A stretch of DNA of 64,000 bases from RGIG6178 sp045118975 (GTDB taxonomy: Bacteria; Bacillota_I; Bacilli_A; RFN20; DUOF01): NCBI GenBank assembly GCA_045118975.1, contig JBGVCT010000009.1, forward strand, positions 123,276-187,275. Direction: 5' to 3'. The notes beneath the pieces were generated by a model. That model was not told the origin of the DNA. It saw only the letters and a program-made list of their open reading frames with translations, and did not search any database. Numbering within the stretch: the first letter of the stretch is position 1; each line of letters opens with the position of its first letter. This document shows, one piece after another, positions 27,025 through 36,165 of this stretch. Made by a program: the position numbers and the translations under genes.

Positions 27025-29463
27025 TTATTTAAATACAGATTCTTCTTCGCTGCTAACCATAATTCTTTCCATTAGAATTCTTTGGTTAGGAGAAACAATA
27101 AATAAACATTGTCCAATACCAGCATTACCAATAAACATTCTCTCTTCTTCAGAGAAACCACCAACAGATGAATACAAGTCTACTAGAGACTGTAAGTCAG
27201 CTGGGTTAAGACCGAATATAAACGAGTATTGACAACCATTTATAATCGCTGTTGTATACTTCTTAATATTAGCCGCACCAACGAAGTCGTTTACGTTTTG
27301 TGTGATAACTACAAATATACCGTTATACTTTCTTATACGCTTAACCATGTTAAACATAAATTGAAGAGCAACTGGTGTTTTTTCATCAATGAACACGTGT
27401 GCTTCATCGACGATTACTGCAATATAGTTATCAAGTTTCTTAGCTAAGTTATTTTCTCTGTTCTTACTAATTTCATTTTCAAGGAATCTTAATACAAGCA
27501 TCATTTGTGCATTCATAACTTTATCATTCTTACTACTATTCATCTTCTTAAAGTCAAATAAGATGAAATCACTAGTTTTAGTGTTTATTGTAGTAGGACC
27601 ATTCCATAAGTTAGAAAGCGAACCGCCATCTGAAAATCTCTTCATATAAACTTCTAGATTTCTTAAATCTCCAAGTTCATCTCCAACATCAGCAGCACGA
27701 TTTGGATCTTTTGTAATAATCTTACTTAACTCAGCTATTCTCTTTTGAAGTAATTCAAGAACATCATCCATAATTGGATAATCTTCAGGCGCTAACTTAT
27801 CAAAATCAGTAGTAGCTGTTATTTTCTTTTTGTGGTATGCAGCAACTAACATTTCTGAAAGTCTAGATAATTCTTTATTAGTTAAGTCTTCTAGCATGCT
27901 TGAGAAGAATTGTTCTAGGAATTGAACTTGTCCATTAAACGCACTTCTTCTAAGACCTTGAAGAGCTTCCTCAGTTACTTCCACATCATCATCTAACATT
28001 GTAGAGAAGATATGGAAAGGATTTATTCTTGAATCAAAGGCACTACCAACGTCAATCATTTGTCCACCCAATTGCTTAGACAAGACACCATATTCTCCTT
28101 CTGGGTCAACTATATAAACTTTAATATCTTGTAATAATAATCTTAATACCATCTTCTTAGTAAAGTGAGACTTACCACTACCTGATTTACCAATAATCAT
28201 GATATTTGAGTTAGTTCTATTTGGATTTCTAACCCTTGGGTCAAAGAATATTAAATTTGATCTATTGTTACCAAGTAAGAATCCTTTTTCGTCTTCTAAA
28301 GCTTGGAATACAAATGGGAAACCTGCTCCTAAACTGATACATGGGATATCTCTACCAACATCTTCCATTAAGTCATCTTTTGGAGTAGGTAAGCAAGCTA
28401 CATAACCTTGTAATTGTCTATATTGTAATCTATCTGCTCTCATTGCATGTTGCTTTATAGTAGATATTGCTTTGTGCGTAATATTTCTAAGTTCTCTCTC
28501 ATTATCACTATAAGCCATTAAAGTAACATTAACTCTTTTTAGAATTTCGCTACCTCTTTCAATTTCTTCTAGGATATACATGAATGATTCTAACTCTGCT
28601 TGCTTAGCAATATCTTGAGAAGATTTATTTTTATTTAACATTTGAGTTCTTACCTCAGTAATCGCCTTATCCATAAGTCTTCTAGCTTCTTCGGTAGGAA
28701 TATGTCTAATGTTAATAATACATGTTGTTGAAGAAATATCAGTAAGTGGAGCAAGCCACGCTTCATTCACATGCATTGGATAATGATATAAACTCATTGT
28801 TGAGGCATACATTGAATCAGTTCTAATATATTTTGATTTTAGTTGTATACTCTCAGGTAAAATATCCTTAATATATTCTTCACTATCTTCAAAATCGCTA
28901 TACGCCTTAGAACCGATTGGATTATACATGTGATAGAATAAAAATTTAATGTCAGTGTCATTACACTTAGTTGGAGATAACTTAAGTTGAGTTAATCTAG
29001 CAAATGCATCATTATAAGACATTCTCATATCTTCTAGATCTCTACCATACATAATGAAATAGAATTCATTAGCAAATACCTTTGCTTCATCATTAAAATA
29101 TTCTAATCTACGCTTCTCATAGTTTACTTGCTTTAATCTATTTTGATATCCATGTTCATCCATATTTCCATCTTTGAATTTTCTATGTTGAACTTTTAAT
29201 AATTCTGCTTGTGCATTGATTTGTCTAGATAAGTCCACAGGTCTTTCTAACTTTACAATGCTACAATCCCATCTCATACCTCTTAATATAGCCGCAAATT
29301 GATTAATCTTTATTTTTTGCTCTTCATAATCAAGTAACGATAAATTCAAACTATCAACTTTAATAACAGATGCAATTATCCTATTTTTATAGGTAATGAT
29401 ACCATCTTCAATTTTATCAACCGCGATAAAGTGAGATATATCTGCACCTTTCTTTTTACTCAT
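27025..29463 (-). CDS. VirB4/TraE-type conjugation (type IV secretion) ATPase
   Basis: VirB4 proteins power type IV secretion and conjugation channels from the cytosolic face. The 812-residue protein has a divergent N-terminal domain (about 1-400) and a RecA-like ATPase domain: Walker A IIGKSGSGKSHFTKK near residue 425, VYIVDPEGEYGVL just after, a helical insertion, Walker B AVIVDEAHVFID near 683, and a VITQNVNDFVG motif near 720. It matches the gram-positive and mycoplasma ICE type (TrsE/ConE, Mbov_0397-like). It lies downstream of the VirB6-like gene, across two hairpins. No VirD4 coupling ATPase or relaxase is in the window. The family call is strong; conjugation as a function is not. Confidence 0.92.
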   Translation of the reverse strand: MSKKKGADISHFIAVDKIEDGIITYKNRIIASVIKVDSLNLSLLDYEEQKIKINQFAAILRGMRWDCSIVKLERPVDLSRQINAQAELLKVQHRKFKDGNMDEHGYQNRLKQVNYEKRRLEYFNDEAKVFANEFYFIMYGRDLEDMRMSYNDAFARLTQLKLSPTKCNDTDIKFLFYHMYNPIGSKAYSDFEDSEEYIKDILPESIQLKSKYIRTDSMYASTMSLYHYPMHVNEAWLAPLTDISSTTCIINIRHIPTEEARRLMDKAITEVRTQMLNKNKSSQDIAKQAELESFMYILEEIERGSEILKRVNVTLMAYSDNERELRNITHKAISTIKQHAMRADRLQYRQLQGYVACLPTPKDDLMEDVGRDIPCISLGAGFPFVFQALEDEKGFLLGNNRSNLIFFDPRVRNPNRTNSNIMIIGKSGSGKSHFTKKMVLRLLLQDIKVYIVDPEGEYGVLSKQLGGQMIDVGSAFDSRINPFHIFSTMLDDDVEVTEEALQGLRRSAFNGQVQFLEQFFSSMLEDLTNKELSRLSEMLVAAYHKKKITATTDFDKLAPEDYPIMDDVLELLQKRIAELSKIITKDPNRAADVGDELGDLRNLEVYMKRFSDGGSLSNLWNGPTTINTKTSDFILFDFKKMNSSKNDKVMNAQMMLVLRFLENEISKNRENNLAKKLDNYIAVIVDEAHVFIDEKTPVALQFMFNMVKRIRKYNGIFVVITQNVNDFVGAANIKKYTTAIINGCQYSFIFGLNPADLQSLVDLYSSVGGFSEEERMFIGNAGIGQCLFIVSPNQRILMERIMVSSEEESVFK

Positions 29464-29492
29464 ATAAAGATACCCCCTTCTTTATAATAACA

Positions 29493-29521
29493 AAAATAGA
29501 GACCCTTACGGGCCTCTATTT
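29493..29521 (-). terminator. Terminator or attenuator between the VirB6-like and VirB4-like genes
   Basis: On the minus strand AATAGAGGCCC, loop GTAA, GGGTCTCTATT (one G-U pair) is followed by TTTTTG. It lies only about 30 bp upstream of the VirB4-like start, with no room for a good new promoter, so VirB4 expression must depend on readthrough. Confidence 0.75.
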
Positions 29522-29533
29522 ATATTGCTAGCC

Positions 29534-29555
29534 CTTAGTTTTATTTTAAACTAAG
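29534..29555. repeat. Second inverted repeat downstream of the VirB6-like gene
   Basis: CTTAGTTT, 6-nt loop, AAACTAAG. It is an AT-rich perfect 8-bp stem without a T run, between the VirB6-like stop codon and the terminator. It could stabilise the 3' end of the long mRNA. Confidence 0.5.
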
Positions 29556-29589
29556 AATTAAAACCTATCAATATAAGTGGTTGTTTTTA

Positions 29590-32500
29590 TTAACTATCGC
29601 CTTTTACTTCTCTTTCAATATCTTCAACAGTATTGATGATACCCTTATTTTGCTCTCTAATTTGGTTAAGAAGTGCTTGGTTAGCTCTAATACCTTCGCT
29701 TTGAATTCTCTCATAATCCGCTTCACTTAAATTTGGACCCTTATTTGCCATTCCAGCAAATGGTTCAAAGCTACTAGGAACAGACGTTACAGGAGTTTGA
29801 ACAGGTGTTTCTACTGCACCTGGTTTTGGTGCTTCTGGAGTATTAGTTCCTTGTGGAGCAGGCATATTAGCTGCAGCACTACGTACACCATTAATCAAGT
29901 CTTGAACTAAGCCATCAAACGCATTTTTCAAACTAGTTGATTCTTGTGCTAATTGTTCACTTTGACCTATAGTTCTTACTTGTTGTTGTCTGATTCTAGC
30001 TTGAGCACTTTCTGCCACTGCACGAACTTGTTCAGGAGTTGAATTTTCTGTTATTTCAAGTTTTTCCATAGTATCGCCATTTTTAACTCTTACATTACTT
30101 TGTCTATTTAGAAGAGATATTGTCTTTCTACTTAGATTAGATGCGTTAAATCCACCATTGTCAATGTCACTAAGTACTTGAGTAACAACAGTACCTTGAT
30201 GTTGAAGTGTTTCAAATCTACGTTGATTATTAATCATTCTTTGTTCAACATTTTGACCTTGTTGTTGAATTGTTTCCATTCGTCCAACGTATGTCTTAGT
30301 GTTATTAAGTGAAGTAACTTCTCCACTATAAGTCATAATTTTTCCTCTAATTTCTTTTCTTTGTTGAGGAGTTAGAGTCTTATCTCTAGACAATTTAGAA
30401 TTCATAGAAGCGATATCATAATATCCATCATTATCAACTGTAATATTATGTCTAGTTAAGAAATCAGAAACAGCAGGATCTTCAGCAAATGTTTTTCTTG
30501 CTTGTTCATATCTTTGTTGAGCTCTAGGTGCAAATCCTTCTGCTCCATGGAAATATTCAGAAGAATCTCCAATCTTCTTTGTTTTAACAGTGCCAGTTAC
30601 TTTACCTGCTCTTTCCTCAGATTCACCTATAGATTGTTCTACCCTATCAATAGCGGCAGCTTTTCTTCTATCTTGTGCTCTAATTCGTCTTCTTTCAGAA
30701 CCCTTCATAGCAGGATCCCAAGCATATTGTTGTTGATTATTAGATCTAAATCCTTCTGTGTTATGTTTAGCAACAAATTCTTGAGCATTATGATGAGCTT
30801 GAGCAGCTTGAGCAACTACTGTTTTTTGTTTTTCAGTGTGTTCATGAGCTTCCGTTGCTTTTTTCTCTGCTTCTCCAAGAGCAGTTTCAGCACGAGTTAA
30901 TCTTGCTTGTTCTCTTCTAATTTGAGCAGAAGCTTCCCATCCACCTTTTGATAAGTTATTTACAGCTTGGTGTGCAGATTCTAACTCAGCAAGTTGTTGT
31001 TGAGCTGCTCTTCCTTCTTCTGAATTAGGTCCTTTTGAATCGATAATTGCTTGTTGCTCAGCTTTCTTTTGTATAAGCGTAGATCTTACATCTTGAATAT
31101 TAGCATTTTCCATACCCTTTAATGGTCCAGATGTAAATAATTTAGCCAATGGTCCACTAATTCCTGCACCTGTTTCTAATGCAGTCCTCTTAGCTTGGAT
31201 TGCTGATTTTGCAGTTTGTATAGTTTGGCTATTAGCTTCAAATTTGCTTACATCATTTTCCCATGCCTTCCTAGCTTGAGGTGATGATGGTTCAATTGAT
31301 TTCAAATCTTCTAGTGACTTAATTTCTCTACCATATTTTTTACTATATTTATCTAAAATTGCTTGATTATCTTGAGTTTTTTCATCTATTGTTTTTCTAC
31401 TTGCTACAACAGATGAATCTGATCCTAATGCCTCTTCCATAGCAGTATCAACCAATGCTCTAGAATCAACAACTTCTTGTTGTGCTTCTCCTAATTGCTT
31501 ATTAGCTTGAGTTTCGCTTTCAACAGCAGAATGTAAATCTGAAACCGCTCCATTGTATTCACGTTCTTTTTTACCAAGATTTTCAGTAGCTCTACTTAAA
31601 CGTGCTTCTCTCTTTTCATTGAACGCTTGAGTTTTAGCTGCATCATATTTCTTCTTACCTGCTTCGTTTTCTTTGCCTTGAGCATCACCCTTAGCACCTA
31701 AGAATGATTTAACAGCACCCTCTCCTACTACAGCAGTAGCAATTGCGCCTCCTGCAGTTTTAAGACCTTGACCAAGTCCTCTTTTAGCAGCTCTAAATCC
31801 AACTTTCGCTGTAGTTGCTAATGCACCTAGAATAAGATTCTTCTTTGTAAGTTTCTTAGCTCCGCCAACAGCACTAGACACAAGTCCGCCAGCCTTTTTA
31901 GCCATTCCACCAACAAATTTTCCAAGTTTAGAACCAGCTATGCTCTTTCCAACTTCTTTCAAAGCATCCTTATCTCCAGCAAGTGCCCACCACTTGCTTG
32001 TTTTCTTTTCTCCACCAGCACTAGTTTCAGCAGCAGGTGTTGGTGTTCCTGTTCCTTCTGGCTTAGCATCTCCGCCTTCGCCTGGTGTTCCTTCACCCTC
32101 AGGTTTAGCATCTCCGCCTTCGCCTGGTGTTCCTTCACCTTCTGGTCCAGCAGCGCCTTCAGCTTCTCCAGATCCTTCGCCTTCAGCTTCTCCAGATCCA
32201 TCGCCTTCTGGTCCAGCAGCATCATCTGTAGTTCCATCTCCGCCGTCGCCGTCTCCACCTTCATCTGGTGTTCCTGCTCCATCACCTTCTGGTCCAGCAG
32301 CGCCATCTGGTGTTCCATCTCCACCATCGCCGCCACCATTGTCGCCATCGCCACCACCAGTAGGTCCTTCTGTTGGTGCTGATGGTGCTGGTGTTCCACC
32401 TTCTGTAGGTGAACTAGCATCATCTTTTATACCATTCTTATCTGCATCTTTTTCTTCATCATCAGCACCTTTTGAAGCGCCTTCATCTTCAGCTTTTCTA

Positions 32501-34005
32501 TTTTTAAGAGCTCCAACAGCTCCACCAACAACTCCACCGACTGTAGATGAAGCAACTGCCATAGCTGCTTTACCAACAGCATTAACAGCTCCACCTGTGT
32601 TACCAGAGTCAAGTGAGCTTTGAGCACCACTAATTAATGGTGATACAACTGTATCTAAATCTTTTATAGCTCCTCCTGCAGCAACTACTAATAAACATTG
32701 CAAGAATGCATTAATTAAACTTTCAAAGAATGTAACTCCACATTTTTCTTCACCATTAACTAAAATCTTCTCTTTAAGACCACAATCTAGTGTGTCACCT
32801 TCTGCAAGTCCAATATTTTCAACACCTGCAAATTCACCTGAGTAAACAAGGGTAGAAGCACTTACATTAGCATCAACTTCAGCTCTTCCTCCACTTGCAG
32901 CGCTTAAAGATTGGCTAAATGCACTTGAGAAATCTATACTTGTTATAGTTCCTAAAACAAGCAAGAATATTGAGAATGAGAAACAAGCAACTACTAATCT
33001 TAATCCCTCTTCTATAGATTTCTTTAGCCATTCTTTATATTTTGCACCATCATCTAATACATATTGAGAAATTGGAGCTGGCGCAACCAAAAATAATCCT
33101 AATAATTTAAATATTCTTTGTATCATTGCTAATACTAAGTTCCACATTGCTTTTAAAGCAACGATTATAGCAACTAAATAAATGTACCAATAGAAAGTCG
33201 TATAATATTTATATGTCTTAATTGGGGAACCGGCTTGTGAGCTGTCTTGTAATGTAGCAAGTGTGCCTGTCCAACCTTCTTTATCTGGTTCAGGAAAAAC
33301 TTCAGGAACAACTTTTCCAATAATAGCTTTATCATAAGAAACTAAATCTCCATCAGCCAATAGTGTAAATAGTAAGTCCTCTTCTATATACCACACAGAT
33401 CCAGCATTAACATTTACGCCCGATAGCATATTATTAACTTCATGCATTGCATCTCCACCATCACTCCAAGAGATAGAGAACACTTGCATACCAGCGTATA
33501 CATTAGGATCCATACCCATCGCAGATTGTACGCTTAGAGCTAGGAATGAACTAGCATGAATTATTAAATAGAAAATAGGTATAACTAATATAAATGATAT
33601 ACAAGATATAGCTACATTTCTAAATATAGGCCCCTTACTTCTAGGACCAGCCTTATCAAAGTAGTCTTGCTTGATTATTTTATATATTGTAAATACAACA
33701 ACCAAACCTACTGCTATAAGAGCAAGGTATAAATAAGTTTTGGTTACAGATTCATTAAAAATAAAGTAATCCAAGATATTCATTGATTCTTGCGTATCTT
33801 TATCTATGATATTAAATCTACCGCCACCAAAATCAACACCTGCGAAAATATAGAACGCAATGTTAAGCAAGTCAACAAATGTTCCTAGCAACTTACATAC
33901 AAGTTGCAACAAGCCAAACATGATTTGAGTTAGTAGAGCACATATACCCCCACCAAGTCCACCAAAATTTTTCGCGCAAATGTCTACCATAAGCATGTTA
34001 AACAT
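29590..34005 (-). CDS. VirB6/TrbL-like polytopic membrane protein with long linker and coiled-coil tail
   Basis: I start this at ATG 34005 (GGGGGTTG upstream); the longer frame would use TTG. The 1471-residue protein has three parts. Residues about 1-470 hold several hydrophobic helices and extracellular stretches with CGL/CGV cysteines, as in VirB6/TrbL channel proteins of gram-positive and mycoplasma ICEs. Residues about 510-680 are a low-complexity linker rich in Gly, Asp, Glu, Pro with repeats of the type GTPGEGGDAKPEGE. Residues about 770-1471 are mostly charged helix with heptad-like Ala/Glu/Gln/Arg pattern, suggesting a coiled coil. The small VirB2-like protein is encoded just upstream and the VirB4-like ATPase downstream. 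The tail is far longer than in typical TrbL. Confidence 0.8.
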   Translation of the reverse strand: MFNMLMVDICAKNFGGLGGGICALLTQIMFGLLQLVCKLLGTFVDLLNIAFYIFAGVDFGGGRFNIIDKDTQESMNILDYFIFNESVTKTYLYLALIAVGLVVVFTIYKIIKQDYFDKAGPRSKGPIFRNVAISCISFILVIPIFYLIIHASSFLALSVQSAMGMDPNVYAGMQVFSISWSDGGDAMHEVNNMLSGVNVNAGSVWYIEEDLLFTLLADGDLVSYDKAIIGKVVPEVFPEPDKEGWTGTLATLQDSSQAGSPIKTYKYYTTFYWYIYLVAIIVALKAMWNLVLAMIQRIFKLLGLFLVAPAPISQYVLDDGAKYKEWLKKSIEEGLRLVVACFSFSIFLLVLGTITSIDFSSAFSQSLSAASGGRAEVDANVSASTLVYSGEFAGVENIGLAEGDTLDCGLKEKILVNGEEKCGVTFFESLINAFLQCLLVVAAGGAIKDLDTVVSPLISGAQSSLDSGNTGGAVNAVGKAAMAVASSTVGGVVGGAVGALKNRKAEDEGASKGADDEEKDADKNGIKDDASSPTEGGTPAPSAPTEGPTGGGDGDNGGGDGGDGTPDGAAGPEGDGAGTPDEGGDGDGGDGTTDDAAGPEGDGSGEAEGEGSGEAEGAAGPEGEGTPGEGGDAKPEGEGTPGEGGDAKPEGTGTPTPAAETSAGGEKKTSKWWALAGDKDALKEVGKSIAGSKLGKFVGGMAKKAGGLVSSAVGGAKKLTKKNLILGALATTAKVGFRAAKRGLGQGLKTAGGAIATAVVGEGAVKSFLGAKGDAQGKENEAGKKKYDAAKTQAFNEKREARLSRATENLGKKEREYNGAVSDLHSAVESETQANKQLGEAQQEVVDSRALVDTAMEEALGSDSSVVASRKTIDEKTQDNQAILDKYSKKYGREIKSLEDLKSIEPSSPQARKAWENDVSKFEANSQTIQTAKSAIQAKRTALETGAGISGPLAKLFTSGPLKGMENANIQDVRSTLIQKKAEQQAIIDSKGPNSEEGRAAQQQLAELESAHQAVNNLSKGGWEASAQIRREQARLTRAETALGEAEKKATEAHEHTEKQKTVVAQAAQAHHNAQEFVAKHNTEGFRSNNQQQYAWDPAMKGSERRRIRAQDRRKAAAIDRVEQSIGESEERAGKVTGTVKTKKIGDSSEYFHGAEGFAPRAQQRYEQARKTFAEDPAVSDFLTRHNITVDNDGYYDIASMNSKLSRDKTLTPQQRKEIRGKIMTYSGEVTSLNNTKTYVGRMETIQQQGQNVEQRMINNQRRFETLQHQGTVVTQVLSDIDNGGFNASNLSRKTISLLNRQSNVRVKNGDTMEKLEITENSTPEQVRAVAESAQARIRQQQVRTIGQSEQLAQESTSLKNAFDGLVQDLINGVRSAAANMPAPQGTNTPEAPKPGAVETPVQTPVTSVPSSFEPFAGMANKGPNLSEADYERIQSEGIRANQALLNQIREQNKGIINTVEDIEREVKGDS
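32030..32440 (-). repeat. Low-complexity Gly/Asp/Glu/Pro coding repeats
   Basis: Inside the VirB6-like gene, imperfect tandem units encode GEGGDAKPEGEGTP, DGSGEAEGEG and AAGPEGDG. Two 45-bp copies around 32045-32135 are nearly identical at DNA level. The local G+C is much higher than in the rest of the window because of Gly and Pro codons, and it creates long antisense open frames that are not genes. Confidence 0.75.
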
Positions 34006-34043
34006 AATTAACAACCCCCAATTCACGAATTTCTGATACAAAA

Positions 34044-34049
34044 ATTATA
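34044..34049 (-). promoter_or_regulatory. Extended -10 promoter of the VirB6-like gene
   Basis: TGATATAAT on the minus strand (TG-N extension plus TATAAT), 39 bp before the chosen ATG. The -35 region is poor. The same nonamer occurs before the pilin-like gene. Confidence 0.5.
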
Positions 34050-34238
34050 TCATAAGAAATTTTATAAAGAAACCAAATCATGGGATTTATAACATTTAGA
34101 AACGTCAAAATCGCCACAAAGCGGCATCTTATAGGTATATATTACTATAAAATTATTAATTTTAAAAGATTTATTTAATAAGGAGAGGATAAATAGTGAA
34201 TTTTTTTAGTAAATTTCTTCTTTTATAAAGAAGGAAAT

Positions 34239-34267
34239 AAAAAAGTGGAGAAATCCCCACCTTTTTA
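34239..34267. terminator. Terminator of the pilin-like gene
   Basis: AAAAAGGTGGGG and CTCCACTTTTTT pair on the minus strand around a short loop, with A and T tracts on both sides, so it can act in both directions. The 283-bp gap 34006-34288 also holds a GCCGC-TTT-GTGGC hairpin (about 34118-34130) and a tiny plus-strand ORF described in the findings. Confidence 0.65.
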
Positions 34268-34288
34268 TGTTCAAAGTATTGTTTTTAA

Positions 34289-34663
34289 TTACTTAGCGTT
34301 AGCTAGTTCAGTACATGGCTTAGTAGCTCCGCTTGGATCGAATGCCTTATCAAGCATGCTTGTTCCGAATGCTGTTAATAATGTACCAGCAAGAATAGCA
34401 ATTACTAAAGCAACACCCATACCGATTGCTAGATATTTGAATGCGCCTAACTTTTCTTGACGAACTTGAGGCTCATCTGCAGCTTTAACTACAGCTAAAG
34501 CAGTAGTTACACCCTTAACGATTAGAATAACTGCTAGAATACCAACAAGAATCCAAATAACCATAGATACGATATCAAGAACTTGATCCCATAATCCACA
34601 GAAAGCAGTTGGGTCAATATTTGATAATGCGTCTTGGTTTTCGCCTAACATCCATAAATTCAT
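34289..34663 (-). CDS. VirB2/Mbov_0395-like small membrane (pilin-like) protein
   Basis: The 124-residue protein has two hydrophobic helices (about 30-57 and 73-97) separated by a short charged cytosolic loop, VVKAADEPQVRQEKLGAF, and a polar C terminus. This is the layout of VirB2/TrbC pilin subunits and of the pilin-like proteins of mycoplasma ICEs. No cleavable signal peptide is obvious. It comes first in the order pilin, VirB6-like, VirB4-like, the same order seen in those ICEs. The two-helix module, including the VKA-x-DE-x-x-VR loop, recurs in the protein at 50518-51342. It has its own promoter and terminator, as expected for a subunit needed in high amounts. Confidence 0.8.
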   Translation of the reverse strand: MNLWMLGENQDALSNIDPTAFCGLWDQVLDIVSMVIWILVGILAVILIVKGVTTALAVVKAADEPQVRQEKLGAFKYLAIGMGVALVIAILAGTLLTAFGTSMLDKAFDPSGATKPCTELANAK

Positions 34664-34695
34664 AATTAATCCTTCCTTTCCCTTTCCATAACCAA

Positions 34696-34725
34696 ATTAT
34701 ATCATTCATTTTTTTAAAAAAACAA
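34696..34725 (-). promoter_or_regulatory. Promoter of the pilin-like gene
   Basis: On the minus strand TTGTTT (34720-34725), 18-bp spacer, TATAAT (34696-34701) with a TG extension (TGATATAAT). The ATG follows 33 bp after the -10, preceded by AAGGAAGG. Confidence 0.65.
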
Positions 34726-34764
34726 TAATTAGTGCAATAATTTATTATTATTGTACCCTTTTAA

Positions 34765-36048
34765 TTAATCTAGGTTATAGAAAGCATCATTTCCTGCATA
34801 TATTGCAGATTCTTTTAAGTCATCTTCGATTCTTAATAATTCGTTATATTTAGCAATTCTATCAGTTCTTGCTAAAGATCCAGTTTTGATTTGTCCTGCA
34901 TTAAATCCTACAACAACATGAGAAATAGTTACATCTTCAGTTTCTCCAGATCTATGTGAAACAACTGGAGTATATCCTGCTTTCTTTGCCATTTCCATAG
35001 CATCAAAAGTTTCTGTTAATGTACCAATTTGATTTAACTTAATTAGAATTGAATTTCCAACTTGTCTTTCAATACCTTCTTTTAATATAGAAGGGTTAGT
35101 AACAAATAAATCATCACCAACTAATTGAACTCTATCGCCTAACAATTCAGTAATAAGTTTCCATCCATCCCAGTCAAATTCATCTAATCCATCTTCAATA
35201 GATATAATTGGATATTTATTAACTAAATAGTCATAGTATTCTACAAGTTCAGATGGCAATAAATGCTTTCCATCAATTTTATATGTATTAGTTGCTTCTT
35301 CATATAATTCACTAGCAGCAACGTCTAAAGCAAGCTTAATATCAACACCTGGAACAAATCCAGCTTTTGTGATAGCTTCCATAATACATTTTAAAGCTTC
35401 TTCATTATTTTCTAACTTAGGAGCAAATCCACCCTCATCACCAACTGTAGTAGCCAAACCTTTTCCTTTTAATACAGCCTTTAAGTTATGATATACTTCT
35501 GCACCCATTCTTAAAGCTTCTTTAAAAGTTTTTGCTCCTACTGGCATAATCATAAATTCTTGAATATCTGTAGAGAAACTAGCATGTGCCCCTCCATTCA
35601 TAATATTCATCATTGGAGTTGGTAATACTTTTGCATTAAATCCACCCAAATATCTATACAAAGGAACTCCTACATAGTCACTAGCAGCATGTGCACAAGC
35701 AAGTGAAACTCCAAGTGTAGCATTAGCACCTAATTTTGATTTATTTGGTGTGCCATCTAAAGCAATTAACATAGAGTCAATTGCCACTTGATCCAATACA
35801 TCCATACCTACTAATTTTGATTTAATTGTTTTATTAACATTTTCAACAGCTTTTAAAACACCTTTGCCTAAATATCTAGCCTTATCTCCATCTCTTAATT
35901 CTACTGCTTCTTTTTCTCCAGTAGATGCCCCTGAAGGAACTATAGCTCTTCCTTTTGCACCACTAACAGTAGTAACTTCAACTTCAACAGTTGGGTTACC
36001 TCTAGAGTCTAATACTTCTCTAGCATATACATTTAAAATCTTACTCAT
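34765..36048 (-). CDS. eno: Enolase
   Basis: Enolase converts 2-phosphoglycerate to phosphoenolpyruvate in glycolysis and is part of the RNA degradosome in many Bacilli. The 427-residue protein has the family N terminus (VYAREVLDSRGNPTVEVEV), GAHASFSTDIQEFMIMP, the catalytic Lys/Glu regions, the Mg-binding SIEDGLDEFDWDGW and GDDLFVTN, and the signature LIKLNQIGTLTETFDA. It is a single gene between the HD protein and the pilin-like gene. Only a weak AT-rich hairpin (34735-34753) follows, so some readthrough toward the secretion locus is possible. Confidence 0.98.
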   Translation of the reverse strand: MSKILNVYAREVLDSRGNPTVEVEVTTVSGAKGRAIVPSGASTGEKEAVELRDGDKARYLGKGVLKAVENVNKTIKSKLVGMDVLDQVAIDSMLIALDGTPNKSKLGANATLGVSLACAHAASDYVGVPLYRYLGGFNAKVLPTPMMNIMNGGAHASFSTDIQEFMIMPVGAKTFKEALRMGAEVYHNLKAVLKGKGLATTVGDEGGFAPKLENNEEALKCIMEAITKAGFVPGVDIKLALDVAASELYEEATNTYKIDGKHLLPSELVEYYDYLVNKYPIISIEDGLDEFDWDGWKLITELLGDRVQLVGDDLFVTNPSILKEGIERQVGNSILIKLNQIGTLTETFDAMEMAKKAGYTPVVSHRSGETEDVTISHVVVGFNAGQIKTGSLARTDRIAKYNELLRIEDDLKESAIYAGNDAFYNLD

Positions 36049-36140
36049 CTTATCTTCCTTTCTATAAGTATCTCATGAATATAAATTATCACTTTTATTT
36101 TTATTAATCAATTAAACGGTAATTATAAATAATTAACATT

Positions 36141-36164
36141 AAAAAAGAGGCACTATTTGCCTCT
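36141..36164 (-). terminator. Terminator of the HD-domain gene
   Basis: On the minus strand AGAGGCA, loop, TGCCTCT is followed by TTTTTT. The stem ends at the stop codon region at 36166. Confidence 0.85.
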
Positions 36165-36165
36165 A

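Noticed and set aside
32040..32140. CRISPR-like short repeats
   Set aside because: The repeats are in frame, adjacent without spacers, and encode a protein linker.
31940..32630. Long plus-strand frame (Pro/Ser-rich) and extra minus-strand frames in the repeat region
   Set aside because: They are shadows of the Gly/Asp/Glu/Pro repeat in the VirB6-like gene; low-complexity composition and no proper start site.
26023..34663. Full integrative conjugative element
   Set aside because: No integrase, relaxase, VirD4, attachment repeats or strand/composition break could be seen at the edges.
34735..34753. Strong terminator after enolase
   Set aside because: The stem is only A/T plus one C-G and has no T run; I treat it as weak at best.
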